From positions 19,974 through 83,973 of the forward strand of contig CANQUM010000005.1 of NCBI GenBank assembly GCA_947627045.1: DNA of 64,000 nucleotides, in the 5' to 3' direction. The notes under the pieces are model-generated. The model saw nothing but the letters and a program-made list of their open reading frames with translations, did no database searches and was not told where the DNA came from. Positions 36,337 through 45,865 of the stretch are shown here, one piece after another; within the stretch, counting starts at the first letter, position 1, and each line of letters begins with the position of its first letter. Source of the DNA: an uncultured Clostridia bacterium. Lineage in GTDB: Bacteria > Bacillota > Clostridia > Oscillospirales > Ruminococcaceae. The translations under genes were made by a program, and so were the position numbers.

Positions 36337-37212
36337 TTATGTGTACTTATTTATATCCCTGTGTGAGATTCTTACCTTGTGATACTTCTTTGACAGATAT
36401 TTCATCATATTTTCAGCAAAGGTAACGCTTCTATGCTTACCGCCGGTACAGCCAAAGGCTATAATAAGCTGACTCTTACCCTCTTTTTTATAAAGAGGAA
36501 TAAGAAAATCCATCAGATCCTCCAGTTTTGCTTTAAGCTCAACAGACTGCTCAAACTTCATCACATAGCCTGATACCTCTTTGCAAAGACCTGTTTTTGG
36601 TCTCAGCTCATCAACATAATACGGATTAGGCAGACATCTTACATCAAAGACCAAATCCGCCTCTCTCATCGGACCGTACTTATATCCGAATGACATAATA
36701 TCAATCTGCATAAACTCATCGTCGTCGGTCAAAAACATACTTTTGACCTTTTCTCTAAGCTGGTTTGCCGACAAAAATGACGAGTCGATAAAATAATCAG
36801 AAATACCTTTTACATTGGCAAGCATATCACGCTCTGCCTGAATCGCTTTTTCTATATTTCCCTTCATTAGACCATCAAGAGGGTGCTTTCTTCTTGTTTC
36901 CTTATATCGCCTTATGATAACATCGTCGCTTGCGTCCAGAAACAGAACCTTTAAATTCATATGCTCTTTTTGAAGCTGTTTTATCGTATCATAAAGCTGG
37001 CTGAAAAAATTACCTCCTCTGACATCGGTTACAAAAGCGACCTTTTCGATAATACCCGCACTTCTTCCGGTCGTAATATCTGAAAACTTGAGTATCAGCT
37101 CAGGCGGCATATTGTCAATGCAGTAATATCCCATATCCTCCAGAACATTTACCACCGTTGATTTTCCTGAACCCGATACACCTGTTATAATAACAAACTC
37201 CATATCCTTCAA
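36337..37212 (-). CDS. rapZ: RapZ/YvcJ-family nucleotide-binding protein
   Basis: P-loop GVSGSGKST near residues 10-18 with MGYYCIDNMPPEL after it, FLDASDDVIIRRYKETRRKHPL in the middle, and the RNA-binding-type C-terminus GCTGGKHRSVTFAEN. Relatives bind GTP/ATP and, in enterobacteria, direct RNase E to GlmZ RNA; YvcJ affects competence in Bacillus. The TTG start is favoured because AAGGA lies directly against the ATG three codons later. Confidence 0.93.
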   Translation of the reverse strand: MKDMEFVIITGVSGSGKSTVVNVLEDMGYYCIDNMPPELILKFSDITTGRSAGIIEKVAFVTDVRGGNFFSQLYDTIKQLQKEHMNLKVLFLDASDDVIIRRYKETRRKHPLDGLMKGNIEKAIQAERDMLANVKGISDYFIDSSFLSANQLREKVKSMFLTDDDEFMQIDIMSFGYKYGPMREADLVFDVRCLPNPYYVDELRPKTGLCKEVSGYVMKFEQSVELKAKLEDLMDFLIPLYKKEGKSQLIIAFGCTGGKHRSVTFAENMMKYLSKKYHKVRISHRDINKYT

Positions 37213-37278
37213 TTAAAATTCATCCTTTCAATTTTACACTTCCGCAAAGTTAAAAACACAACACCTTAAAAGCCACGT

Positions 37279-38199
37279 TTAATCATACTTTACTATCTCC
37301 ACTTCACACTCGAGAAAATAACCGGTTTTCTCTTTAACTGTTTTCTGAACCTTTTTTATAAGTTCTGTAACTTCATTAAACGTCGCATTGCCTTTATTTA
37401 TTACAAAACCGCAGTGTTTGTTTGAAACTTCAGCATTTCCTACGCAAAATCCGCGAAGTCCGCATTCCTCAATAAGCTTTCCTGCAAACTGCCCTGTCGG
37501 TCTTTTAAACGTAGAACCCCCATTGGGATATTCCAAAGGCTGCTTGCTTTTTCTTCTAGATAAATAATCTTCCATCAAAGTCTTGATTTCAGACTTTTCC
37601 TTTTTTGCCAGCTTAAACACAGCCTCTGTAACAATAAAACCGTTATTCTGAAATACACTGTGCCGATAGGATAAATCCATATCGTCAACACCTATATCTG
37701 ATACATTTCCATTGTTAATTGCCTTGACTGAAACTAAAACATCTTTTATCTCACCGCCGTATGCACCTGCATTCATATAAACTGCTCCGCCTACTGTTCC
37801 CGGTATCCCAAAAGCAAATTCCAAACCGCCCAATCCGTTTTCGTAAGCAAATCTGCAAACATTCATAAGAGAACAGCCTGCTTCAGCTTTTATTGTTGTA
37901 TCGTCAATCAGACTGATCGATGAAAAATCACAGCCCAAATGAAATATCACTCCGTTAAATCCCCTGTCATCAAAAAGCAAATTAGAACCCTTGCCCATAA
38001 CAAAATACGGATACTCTTCATCATCGGCAATCTGAATAAGCTCACTTAAACAATCACTGCTGTTTATTGATATAAACGCCTTGCAAGGACCTCCGATCTT
38101 AAAAGTAGTATGATTGCTCAAATTCTCATTATGTAAAACATCACAGCCGTATTCCTCAGCTTTTTGTATTATTTTTTCAATAACATTGTCTTCTTTCAC
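37279..38199 (-). CDS. murB: UDP-N-acetylenolpyruvoylglucosamine reductase
   Basis: FAD enzyme that makes UDP-N-acetylmuramate for peptidoglycan. Motifs: NHTTFKIGGP, GKGSNLLFDDRGF, GIPGTVGGAVYMNAGAYGGE, and the GGSTFKRP/EECGLRG catalytic region of the type II enzyme. It starts with GTG behind GGGGGAT. It lies in the hprK-PHP-murB-rapZ-whiA cluster common in Clostridia. Confidence 0.96.
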   Translation of the reverse strand: MKEDNVIEKIIQKAEEYGCDVLHNENLSNHTTFKIGGPCKAFISINSSDCLSELIQIADDEEYPYFVMGKGSNLLFDDRGFNGVIFHLGCDFSSISLIDDTTIKAEAGCSLMNVCRFAYENGLGGLEFAFGIPGTVGGAVYMNAGAYGGEIKDVLVSVKAINNGNVSDIGVDDMDLSYRHSVFQNNGFIVTEAVFKLAKKEKSEIKTLMEDYLSRRKSKQPLEYPNGGSTFKRPTGQFAGKLIEECGLRGFCVGNAEVSNKHCGFVINKGNATFNEVTELIKKVQKTVKEKTGYFLECEVEIVKYD

Positions 38200-38221
38200 A
38201 AGCTATCCCCCACAATTATTT

Positions 38222-38944
38222 TTATAGCTTAATCCACGGACGTTTGTTTTTTATTCTCTCTTTTAGTTTTTCTAAATCCTTATTTATAATAAGCCTCTCA
38301 GGAAAATCCAATTCATCAAGCAGTTTTTCTACATTCTTAACTTCTCCGATATTATAACAAAAATGTGCGTCAGAATCCACTGCAACAGGCGTCTCATACT
38401 TTTTGCACGCCTTTATGAGATCAATCATCTTATCCCTTTTTGTCCTTCCTGAAAGCAATGACGCTTCGTTCAGTTCAACCAGCTTGTCGTACTCTTTAAA
38501 CAGCTTTACGAGGTCATCAGCATTATAGTCAATTTCTCCTGTTGTAGGATGACCTATCAAATCAACGTGTATATTCAAACAAACTTTTTTATAAGTATCA
38601 AAAAGCTCCTTTGAATTTTCAGGCCAGAAAACCGGACTGTGCAAAGACGCCACTACCCACTCAATTCTGCTTAATACACGCTCGCTTATGTCAAGCGCAC
38701 CATTTGAATTGCATATATTAGCTTCAACGCCCTTTAATACTCTTATGTCCTCAATTTTGTCGGGAAGTATTCCGAGATTTTCAATATGCCAAATGTGCGG
38801 AGAATCAGGCTCCATAGGAGCATGGTCTGTCATAGCTATTATCTTAATGCCTTTTTGAACCGCTGATCTGCAGTTCTCCATAATTGTAGAATATGCGTGA
38901 GTTGACGCTAATGTATGCGTGTGTAAATCTGCTTCATATTTCAT
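38222..38944 (-). CDS. PHP-domain phosphatase, YcdX-like
   Basis: PHP metal motifs are visible: DLHTHTLAS at 5-13, AMTDHAPME at about 37-45, ASLHSPVFW, GHPTTGEIDY and VDSDAHFC. Length 240 fits the YcdX phosphoesterase group. Substrate unknown. No strong ribosome site is seen near the ATG. It sits between hprK and murB. Confidence 0.88.
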   Translation of the reverse strand: MKYEADLHTHTLASTHAYSTIMENCRSAVQKGIKIIAMTDHAPMEPDSPHIWHIENLGILPDKIEDIRVLKGVEANICNSNGALDISERVLSRIEWVVASLHSPVFWPENSKELFDTYKKVCLNIHVDLIGHPTTGEIDYNADDLVKLFKEYDKLVELNEASLLSGRTKRDKMIDLIKACKKYETPVAVDSDAHFCYNIGEVKNVEKLLDELDFPERLIINKDLEKLKERIKNKRPWIKL

Positions 38945-39003
38945 ATATCTGTAATTACCCTATTTACCTTTCGTTATCTAATATTCTATATTCCATTTTG
39001 ATA

Positions 39004-39963
39004 TTAAAAAGCATCCCAACTTTTAACCGTATCTTTCTTATCTACCTCTAGTCCAAGGTTATCCAAAAGTTCCTGTGCAGCGTTATATCCCATCTTCTTC
39101 TGACGGTTGTTCATAGCGGCAACCTCTAAAATAATAGCTAAGTTTCTTCCCGGCTTTATCGGAATCGTAAGACTCGGTATCTGTATTCCGAAAATAGTTG
39201 TATATTCGTTATCCACTCCCATACGGTCGTATACTTTTGAAGGATCCCAAGTCTCAAGCTCAACGACCAAGTCTATTTTCTCGGTAACCTTAACAGCACC
39301 CATACCAAATAAACGTCTTGTATTTATGATTCCCACGCCTCTCAGCTCTAAAAAGTGCCTTATATTATCAGGCGACGAGCCTACCAGACTCTTATTTGAA
39401 ACCTTTCTTATTTCAACTGCGTCGTCAGCAACAAGCCTGTGTCCTCTTTTTACCAGCTCAACAGCCGTCTCGCTCTTTCCCACTCCGCTTTCACCGACAA
39501 TAAGCAATCCTTCTCCGTATACCTCAATAAGTACTCCGTGACGGGTGATTCTCGGTGCAAGATGTAAATTTAAAAATCCAATCAGCGCCGCAATAAAGCT
39601 TGTTGTACTCTCCTCTGTTCTCAGCAAGGGTATATCATACTTTTTTGCTGCCTCTATAATTTCAGGAAATATGTCATGACCCCTTGCAACAACTAAAGCC
39701 GGAATCTTTGTTTCAAATAGCTTGCTTACAGCCTTGCTTCTCTCGCTTGACGATATTGAACCTAAAAATGCAAATTCCATATTTCCGCATACCTGTATAC
39801 GCTCAGAATTGAAATATTCGTAAAAGCCTTTAAGCTGAAGTCCAGGTCTGTTCAAATCATTGTCGGAAATCAAAATGTCATCCAAATTATCAGGTGCACT
39901 TATCACCTCTAATCTGAACTCGTCAATAATACGCCTTAATGCAACTGTATATACTTCACTCAT
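39004..39963 (-). CDS. hprK: HPr kinase/phosphorylase
   Basis: Phosphorylates HPr on serine 46, the signal for carbon catabolite repression through CcpA in Firmicutes. Walker A GESGVGKS is at 157-164, the conserved H142 precedes it, and the signature LELRGVGIINTRRLFG is at about 206-220. Length 319 is typical. AAAGGAGGT precedes the ATG. Confidence 0.97.
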   Translation of the reverse strand: MSEVYTVALRRIIDEFRLEVISAPDNLDDILISDNDLNRPGLQLKGFYEYFNSERIQVCGNMEFAFLGSISSSERSKAVSKLFETKIPALVVARGHDIFPEIIEAAKKYDIPLLRTEESTTSFIAALIGFLNLHLAPRITRHGVLIEVYGEGLLIVGESGVGKSETAVELVKRGHRLVADDAVEIRKVSNKSLVGSSPDNIRHFLELRGVGIINTRRLFGMGAVKVTEKIDLVVELETWDPSKVYDRMGVDNEYTTIFGIQIPSLTIPIKPGRNLAIILEVAAMNNRQKKMGYNAAQELLDNLGLEVDKKDTVKSWDAF

Positions 39964-39977
39964 AAACGTACCTCCTT

Positions 39978-41261
39978 TTAATTCCCTGAATTTATGCTTA
40001 TCAATCCTTTATTCAGTAATTCCATTGCCGACAGTATTACGCCCAGCTTACCGGTATGATAAGTGATACCGCCCTGAAGCCATGCTACAAACGGCTCTCT
40101 TATGGGTGCATCGGCAGAAAGCTCTATGGACGCTCCCATTGTAAAAGCGCCTGCTGCCATAATAACCTTGCTGTCATAGCCAGGCATATCCCAAGCCTCA
40201 GGAACAGCAAAACTGTCAACAGGAGAACCTTTTTGTATTCCCTGACAAAACGCAGTTAGCCTTTGTTCGTCTCCCAACAGAATCGAAGCTATTATATCAG
40301 TTCGCTTTTCACAGCTTTCAGGAAACGTCTTAAAGCCCAGTTTTTCATAAAACCTACAGGCAAATGCAGAGGTTTTTAAAGCCGACTCAACAACCTGAGG
40401 TGCCATAAAAAATCCAAGCAAAATCTCTCTGTTCTTATCAAGCGAGCAGCCTACTTCTTTTCCCATTCCGATACAGGTAAGTCTGTCGGCGCACTTTTCT
40501 ATCAAATCAGCTTTTCCCGCTATGTAACCGCCTGTAGAAGCTATTCCTCCGCCCGGATTTTTTATCAATGAGCCTATTATCAAATCCGCTCCTACGTCAA
40601 GCGGTTCACTCTTTTCAACAAACTCGCCGTAGCAATTGTCCACCATAACGATTACATTCTCATTAGCAGATTTTGCAGTCTTAACTATTCTCTCTATAGT
40701 GTCAATGCAAAGCGACGGGCGAAGTGAATATCCTCTTGAACGCTGAATGTAAATAACCTTTGCCGTCTGTGCTTTTTTATAAATCTCATCATAATCTGGA
40801 GTTCCATCTGAAAGCAGATCAACCTGTCTGTAAATAACGCCGAAATCCACAAGCGAACCGCTTCCGTTTGTATTTCTTATGCCAATCACTTCTTCTAAGG
40901 TGTCATACGGCTTTCCTGTTACAGAAACCAATTTATCTCCCGCTCTCAACACCCCGAACAAAGCAGTAGAAAGCGCATGAGTTCCGTTGACAAATGTATG
41001 GCGCACCAAAGCGTCCTCTCCTCCGAAAGTCTGAGCAAACACCTTGTCTATCGTATCTCTGCCGACATCTCCGTATCCGTAGCCAGTTGTGCCCTTTAAA
41101 CAGCTTTCAGACACCCGATTGTCTATAAAAGCTTTTAAGACCTTCTGTCCGTTGTATTCAGCTATTTTGGCGAAATCTGCAAATATGTCTCTGCATTCGG
41201 CTTCAGCCTCATCGGCAAGACTTAAAAGTCTTTTATCTATATCAAAAAAAGAATTATTCAT
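39978..41261 (-). CDS. PLP-dependent YnbB-like protein (methionine gamma-lyase/aluminium-resistance family)
   Basis: A Cys/Met-metabolism PLP fold. GYGYGDVGRD (60-69) and VNGTHALSTALFG (91-103) are typical of the YnbB group, MVDNCYGEF holds the cofactor aspartate (D208), and K234 in SLIKNPGGGIASTGG is the likely Schiff-base lysine. The reaction is not established. It overlaps the GNAT gene by 8 bases. Confidence 0.88.
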   Translation of the reverse strand: MNNSFFDIDKRLLSLADEAEAECRDIFADFAKIAEYNGQKVLKAFIDNRVSESCLKGTTGYGYGDVGRDTIDKVFAQTFGGEDALVRHTFVNGTHALSTALFGVLRAGDKLVSVTGKPYDTLEEVIGIRNTNGSGSLVDFGVIYRQVDLLSDGTPDYDEIYKKAQTAKVIYIQRSRGYSLRPSLCIDTIERIVKTAKSANENVIVMVDNCYGEFVEKSEPLDVGADLIIGSLIKNPGGGIASTGGYIAGKADLIEKCADRLTCIGMGKEVGCSLDKNREILLGFFMAPQVVESALKTSAFACRFYEKLGFKTFPESCEKRTDIIASILLGDEQRLTAFCQGIQKGSPVDSFAVPEAWDMPGYDSKVIMAAGAFTMGASIELSADAPIREPFVAWLQGGITYHTGKLGVILSAMELLNKGLISINSGN

Positions 41262-42039
41262 CTATGTCTTTCCTTTCAAGCACTATGTCATTATAAATGG
41301 GAAGAAAGCCTATTTCAGTATAATAGCTTACGTTATAGCTTCTTGCAAAAAGCTGAACTGAAAATCCGTCTTCGTTCAGCCGCTCACCTATCCAATACAA
41401 AAGCTCTCTTGCATGGTGCTTACCACGCTCTTTAGGTATCGTAGCAACATGACCTATAAATGCAATGCCGTCAATAATATACTGTATAGTTGCAGATGAG
41501 CAGTTGTTAAGCGTAAAGCTCTGCGAAAGACCTTTTCTTACCCTGTGCGACGTATCTGTCAGCCACAGCGAATATGAATTTTTTATTGCAGGAAAGCTTG
41601 TTGCCAAAATATCATACACATCGTCCAGTTTAGGCAATTCATTTACGTCCAGCTGCGGAATGTGATCTTTACATACAAACTCAAACATAGTTCTGTCAAA
41701 CACGTTGTAGTCATCAGCTATTATTTTACTCAGCTTTTTTGAATAGCTAAACCCCAGTTCAACTGTAACAGGCTTTGTCATAAAAATGAGAGTTGCAAGC
41801 TCAGAAATCTCATTATCAGAAAGAGTGTGGCCTTCAAAAACAGAAACTACCATAGACGCATTGAAAACCGATACCACAGCGTCATTATCGGTGCACTCAT
41901 TTTCCCGAACAAAATAAAATCTACAAAAATCGTAGCTTACACCATAGGCCAAAAAATGCGATTTTATACGTCTTGAATAGTGATTTTTTTCAAGGGTATC
42001 CAACAGCTTTTCAGTTATGTCTTGAGTTTCTGTTATCAT
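41254..42039 (-). CDS. GNAT-family N-acetyltransferase
   Basis: The C-terminal part (about 170-255) carries the acetyl-CoA-binding segment HVATIPKERGKHHARELLYWIGERLNEDG, in the place of the GNAT Q/RxxGxG/A loop, then LFARSYNVSYYTEIGFLP. The N-terminal half is not recognised. The substrate is unknown. GGGAGA precedes the ATG. Confidence 0.8.
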   Translation of the reverse strand: MITETQDITEKLLDTLEKNHYSRRIKSHFLAYGVSYDFCRFYFVRENECTDNDAVVSVFNASMVVSVFEGHTLSDNEISELATLIFMTKPVTVELGFSYSKKLSKIIADDYNVFDRTMFEFVCKDHIPQLDVNELPKLDDVYDILATSFPAIKNSYSLWLTDTSHRVRKGLSQSFTLNNCSSATIQYIIDGIAFIGHVATIPKERGKHHARELLYWIGERLNEDGFSVQLFARSYNVSYYTEIGFLPIYNDIVLERKDIDE

Positions 42040-42097
42040 TTATATAATTTCTCCCAAACAAAGAGAATTCCTCCGTTTTTAAGTTCTTAACTCAACT

Positions 42098-43120
42098 TTA
42101 CTGCCTGTCATAAAGTTTAATTAAAATAGACTTTACAAGCTCAAGTGAATTGATCATATCTTTTTTATTAGCTACGCAGGACGGCGAGTGTATATACCTG
42201 CACGGAACTGATACGGCTAAAGTTTTAACTCCGCCTCTTGAAATATGAATAGCTCCTGCGTCGTTTCCTCCCGCTATCATAGTTTTAGTCTGACAGGGAA
42301 TGTTATTCTCTTTTGCTGTTTCAAAAGCAAGATTATAAAGCTCTTTATTATAAACCGTTGACTTATCCATAAAGGATACAACAGGTCCGCTTTTGCATTT
42401 GCAAACAGATTTTTCTCCCTCAGAAAGAGGAATATCAGCCGCAGTTGTAGCCTCTATAACAATTGCATAATCAGGGTTTACCGTGTATGCTGCCGCTGCT
42501 GCTCCGCGAAGTCCTATCTCCTCCTGAACAACAAAAGTAAAATATGTGTCATATTCAAGCTCGCTTTCAATAAGCTCAAGCAAAAGCGCACAGCCGAATC
42601 TGTCATCAATAGCCTTTGATTTTATAAATCCGTCTCCGAACTCTGTAAAATCAGATTTAAAGTAAACGCTTTCCCCTAATGATACCGCTTTTTCAGCTTC
42701 ATCACGGTTTTTAGCGCCGATGTCAACAGTCAGCTTGTCAAAAGGCACCGCCTTGTCCCTTTCATCAATTGAAAGGTTATGAATTGCGACCCCTCCGATA
42801 ACTCCGTCAGTATTATTTTTGCCGACTGTAACCTGACGTCCGAAAACAACTCCGGGATCAACGCCGCCGACGCTTTCCACCTTCAGACTTCCGTCGTCAT
42901 TTATATATTTAACTATCAGTCCTACCTCGTCCATATGAGCAGACAGCAAAACCTTATTTTGGGGTGTTTTTATTCCTTTTTTTAATGCAATAATATTACC
43001 CAGATTATCGATCTTGCACTCACACTTATCAGAGATTCGTGAAATTATATATTCTCTTATACTGTCCTCATCACCTGAAATCCCGTTTAAAAGGCAAAGA
43101 TCACGCAAAGTATCAAACAT
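42098..43120 (-). CDS. M42-family aminopeptidase/glutamyl peptidase (second copy)
   Basis: Dinuclear metallo-aminopeptidase: LSAHMDEVGLIV (metal-binding H and D), KAIDDRFGCALL, VQEEIGLRGAAAAAY, and EATTAADIP. Length 340 is normal for the tetrahedral TET-type enzymes. The start overlaps the stop of the upstream M42 gene by 8 bases, so the two paralogues are coupled and could form mixed complexes. Confidence 0.92.
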   Translation of the reverse strand: MFDTLRDLCLLNGISGDEDSIREYIISRISDKCECKIDNLGNIIALKKGIKTPQNKVLLSAHMDEVGLIVKYINDDGSLKVESVGGVDPGVVFGRQVTVGKNNTDGVIGGVAIHNLSIDERDKAVPFDKLTVDIGAKNRDEAEKAVSLGESVYFKSDFTEFGDGFIKSKAIDDRFGCALLLELIESELEYDTYFTFVVQEEIGLRGAAAAAYTVNPDYAIVIEATTAADIPLSEGEKSVCKCKSGPVVSFMDKSTVYNKELYNLAFETAKENNIPCQTKTMIAGGNDAGAIHISRGGVKTLAVSVPCRYIHSPSCVANKKDMINSLELVKSILIKLYDRQ

Positions 43121-44162
43121 CAGCTTCCGCCCCTTTTCTTAAAAATTCTGCAATAAGCCTTGCCGAATTTTCAATATCAGAAATTGATATAACCTCAACA
43201 GGAGTGTGCATATATTTAAGAGGTATTGAAACAGTAACTGTTTTTACTCCGCCTCTTGTTACTCCGATAGCGTCAGCGTTTGTACCTGTTGTGCCTCCCA
43301 TGACCTCGATCTGATAGGGTATTTTTTCTGTTTTTGCAATCTGAATAAACCTGTTTGACATATCTTTTGAAAGCGACGGAGAAACACCGATCATAGGACC
43401 TTTTCCCATTTCTCCGCATGTATATTTTTTATCACCTTCAACTCTTGCAAATGAGACGTCAACAGCTATCGCCATATCGGGGTTTACCTTATAAGCCGCC
43501 GTTTTAGCTCCCCTCTCTCCTGTCTCCTCCTGAGACGACAATACCACAGAAAGCGAACAGTTAAGACTTTCAAAATCATTCTTTAATATCTCAAGCGTCT
43601 GAATAAGCGTTAAAACACCTGCCCTGTCGTCAAGACATTTAGAGGTTACCCTGTCGTCTAAAAGCGGACACGGTTCATTTGATATAATAACTCTGTCGCC
43701 TAAAGAAACCATTTTCTCGGCTTCTTCTTTTGACAGACCGATGTCAATAAAAACATCATCCAGCTTAGGTGCTTTTTTTTCATCTGTTTCTAAGTGCGGC
43801 GGCGTTGACGTTGTAACTCCATAAATTCTTTGCCCGTCTGAGCACAGCACCTCAACCTGCTGAGCTAAAAGCAAACGCCTGTCTGTTCCGCCGCAGTTTG
43901 AAATTTTCAAAAAACCCTCGTCAGTAATGTATGTTACAATAAAACCTATCTCGTCAATGTGAGCGTCAAGCATTATATGAGGTTTACCCTTTTCACGCTT
44001 TCCAATATTGGCAATAACATTTCCAAAATCATCGACTGTAACATCAGACGTGTATTTTTCAAGCTCTGCCGCCGCTGTTTTAGATGCACAAAACTCATCA
44101 CCCGAAACGCCGTTTTGCTGGGTTAGTTTAAACAATATATCAATAAGTTCTTTTTTTTCCAT
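43113..44162 (-). CDS. M42-family aminopeptidase (first copy)
   Basis: MLDAHIDEIGFIV, KCLDDRAGVLTLI, SSQEETGERGAKTAAY and AVDVSFAR are the M42 metal and catalytic motifs. The ATG at 44162 has AAGGA 7 bases upstream; a TTG two codons earlier is inferior. It follows murD by about 17 bases. Confidence 0.92.
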   Translation of the reverse strand: MEKKELIDILFKLTQQNGVSGDEFCASKTAAAELEKYTSDVTVDDFGNVIANIGKREKGKPHIMLDAHIDEIGFIVTYITDEGFLKISNCGGTDRRLLLAQQVEVLCSDGQRIYGVTTSTPPHLETDEKKAPKLDDVFIDIGLSKEEAEKMVSLGDRVIISNEPCPLLDDRVTSKCLDDRAGVLTLIQTLEILKNDFESLNCSLSVVLSSQEETGERGAKTAAYKVNPDMAIAVDVSFARVEGDKKYTCGEMGKGPMIGVSPSLSKDMSNRFIQIAKTEKIPYQIEVMGGTTGTNADAIGVTRGGVKTVTVSIPLKYMHTPVEVISISDIENSARLIAEFLRKGAEADV

Positions 44163-44179
44163 AAACAATTCCTTATATA

Positions 44180-45571
44180 TTAAAGTGAGTTTACTATATC
44201 TTTAAAATGCCTTCCCCTTGCTTCAAACATAGAATACATATCAAAGCTGGCACAGGCAGGCGAAAGAGAAACTATATCGCCTTTTTCAGCAATATCCCTT
44301 GCTGTGTGAACAGCTTCCTCCATATCCTTTACCATTATTACCTTTAGTCCGCTCGTTCTGTAATCATCATATTCGGTAACAGCTTTTTTTATCTTTTCAG
44401 CAGTCTGACCCATAAGGATCAAGACCTTTACCTTTTCATTAACAGGTTCTGCAAGCGAGTCAAAAGGAACTCCTTTATCAGAACCTCCAGCAATAACGAT
44501 TATTTTCTTATCAAACGAGTTAAGCCCTGCCATTACACGTGTCGGGCTTGTGGCAATAGAGTCGTTATAATATTTAACACCGTCAAGCTCTCTTACAAAC
44601 TCTATTCTATGCTCAACCCCGCCGAATTCTCTTGCTGTTTTCACAATACTCTCTATAGAAACATCTCCCCATGTCAGAGCAATAGCCGTAAGGAAGTTTT
44701 CTACATTGTGTATGCCCGGAATCCTTATGTCGTTCATATGAATAATTTTTGTAACTTTTCCAAAATCATTGTAACAGAGATTGCCGTCGTTATCTAAAAA
44801 GCTGCCGCACTCAGGAATACCTCTCCTGCTGAAAAGAGAGAGCCTTCCTCTTACCAAATCGCACAGCTTCATTGTTTCATCATTATCCATATTGAGAACT
44901 GCCTTTGAAAAAGCATTCTGATGGGTAAGAATATTGCATTTTGCCCCGATGTACTCCCCCATTGTACCGTGTACATTCAAATGATTTGGCGAAATGTTTG
45001 TTATTGCAGCAGCATACGGAGATTCTCTCATAGAGATAAGCTGAAAGCTCGAAAGCTCAACAACTGCAACATCAGTCTCCTTGATTTTTTCTATCTCATA
45101 TAAAAGCGGCTTTCCTATATTTCCTCCAAAATGAACGGTCTTTCCGTCTGCTTTGAAAAATTCTGATATTAGCGTAGTAGTGGTCGATTTTCCGTCAGAA
45201 CCGGTTACAGCATAGATTTTACATGGACAAAGGTCAAAAAAGATCTCCATTTCACTTGTTATGATAATACCCCTTTTACGGGCTCTTGTAAGCGTCGGAT
45301 CGTTATAATACATTCCTGGAGTTCTGAAAACTATGTCGCAGGAAAAAATCTCGTCAAGATAATTTTTACCGAAAGAAAATTTAGCACCTGATTTTTTAAA
45401 TTCGTCATAAAGCTCTTTATTTTTTTCTTCAAGATCTTTTTTATCACATATAACAATGTCATAACCCTTTTTAAGAAATAACCTTATAAGGTCGTTATGG
45501 CTTACACCTGTTCCTATAAAAGCAATTTTTTTATCCTTTATTTCATCAAAAAACAAATTCACTTTTGTCAT
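44180..45571 (-). CDS. murD: UDP-N-acetylmuramoyl-L-alanine:D-glutamate ligase
   Basis: Adds D-glutamate in peptidoglycan precursor synthesis. ATP-binding AVTGSDGKSTTTTLI, FGGNIGKPLL, ELSSFQL, ITNISPNHLNVHGTM and HRIEFV are the Mur ligase motifs. Length 463 fits. It is the first gene behind the promoter at 45668-45696, heading a run that may reach whiA. Confidence 0.96.
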   Translation of the reverse strand: MTKVNLFFDEIKDKKIAFIGTGVSHNDLIRLFLKKGYDIVICDKKDLEEKNKELYDEFKKSGAKFSFGKNYLDEIFSCDIVFRTPGMYYNDPTLTRARKRGIIITSEMEIFFDLCPCKIYAVTGSDGKSTTTTLISEFFKADGKTVHFGGNIGKPLLYEIEKIKETDVAVVELSSFQLISMRESPYAAAITNISPNHLNVHGTMGEYIGAKCNILTHQNAFSKAVLNMDNDETMKLCDLVRGRLSLFSRRGIPECGSFLDNDGNLCYNDFGKVTKIIHMNDIRIPGIHNVENFLTAIALTWGDVSIESIVKTAREFGGVEHRIEFVRELDGVKYYNDSIATSPTRVMAGLNSFDKKIIVIAGGSDKGVPFDSLAEPVNEKVKVLILMGQTAEKIKKAVTEYDDYRTSGLKVIMVKDMEEAVHTARDIAEKGDIVSLSPACASFDMYSMFEARGRHFKDIVNSL

Positions 45572-45667
45572 TAAACTATCTCCTCTGAAAAAATTAAAAT
45601 ATTTACGGCTAAATCCTGATAAATCATATTCAGCATTTCATACAAGCAGATATAAATATACAATTAT

Positions 45668-45696
45668 ATTATATACTATTTGAAAATAAATAGCAA
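45668..45696 (-). promoter_or_regulatory. promoter of murD
   Basis: On the minus strand TTGCTA (45691-45696), 17 bases and a perfect TATAAT (45668-45673), about 100 bases before murD. Confidence 0.6.
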
Positions 45697-45787
45697 TATT
45701 TTTTTGTGTTTTTCACATCAAAAATGTTGATTGAATTAACTCTTTTTACGCTTTTTCCGAGAAACAAAATAAATATATAAAAAAGTA

Positions 45788-45816
45788 TTGTAAAATTAAT
45801 TAAAATACCGTATAAT
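45788..45816 (+). promoter_or_regulatory. promoter of the pot operon
   Basis: TTGTAA (45788-45793), 17 bases and a perfect TATAAT (45811-45816), 49 bases before the potA start. This and the murD promoter explain the divergent gap 45572-45865. Confidence 0.65.
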
Positions 45817-45865
45817 CAACTTAGCGCTATTGTCAAAATTATTATGAACGGAAGTGTGAAAAGAA

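Noticed and set aside
45572..45865. Hidden small gene in the murD-potA gap
   Set aside because: Only AT-rich sequence with two divergent promoters; no frame with a good ribosome site was found.
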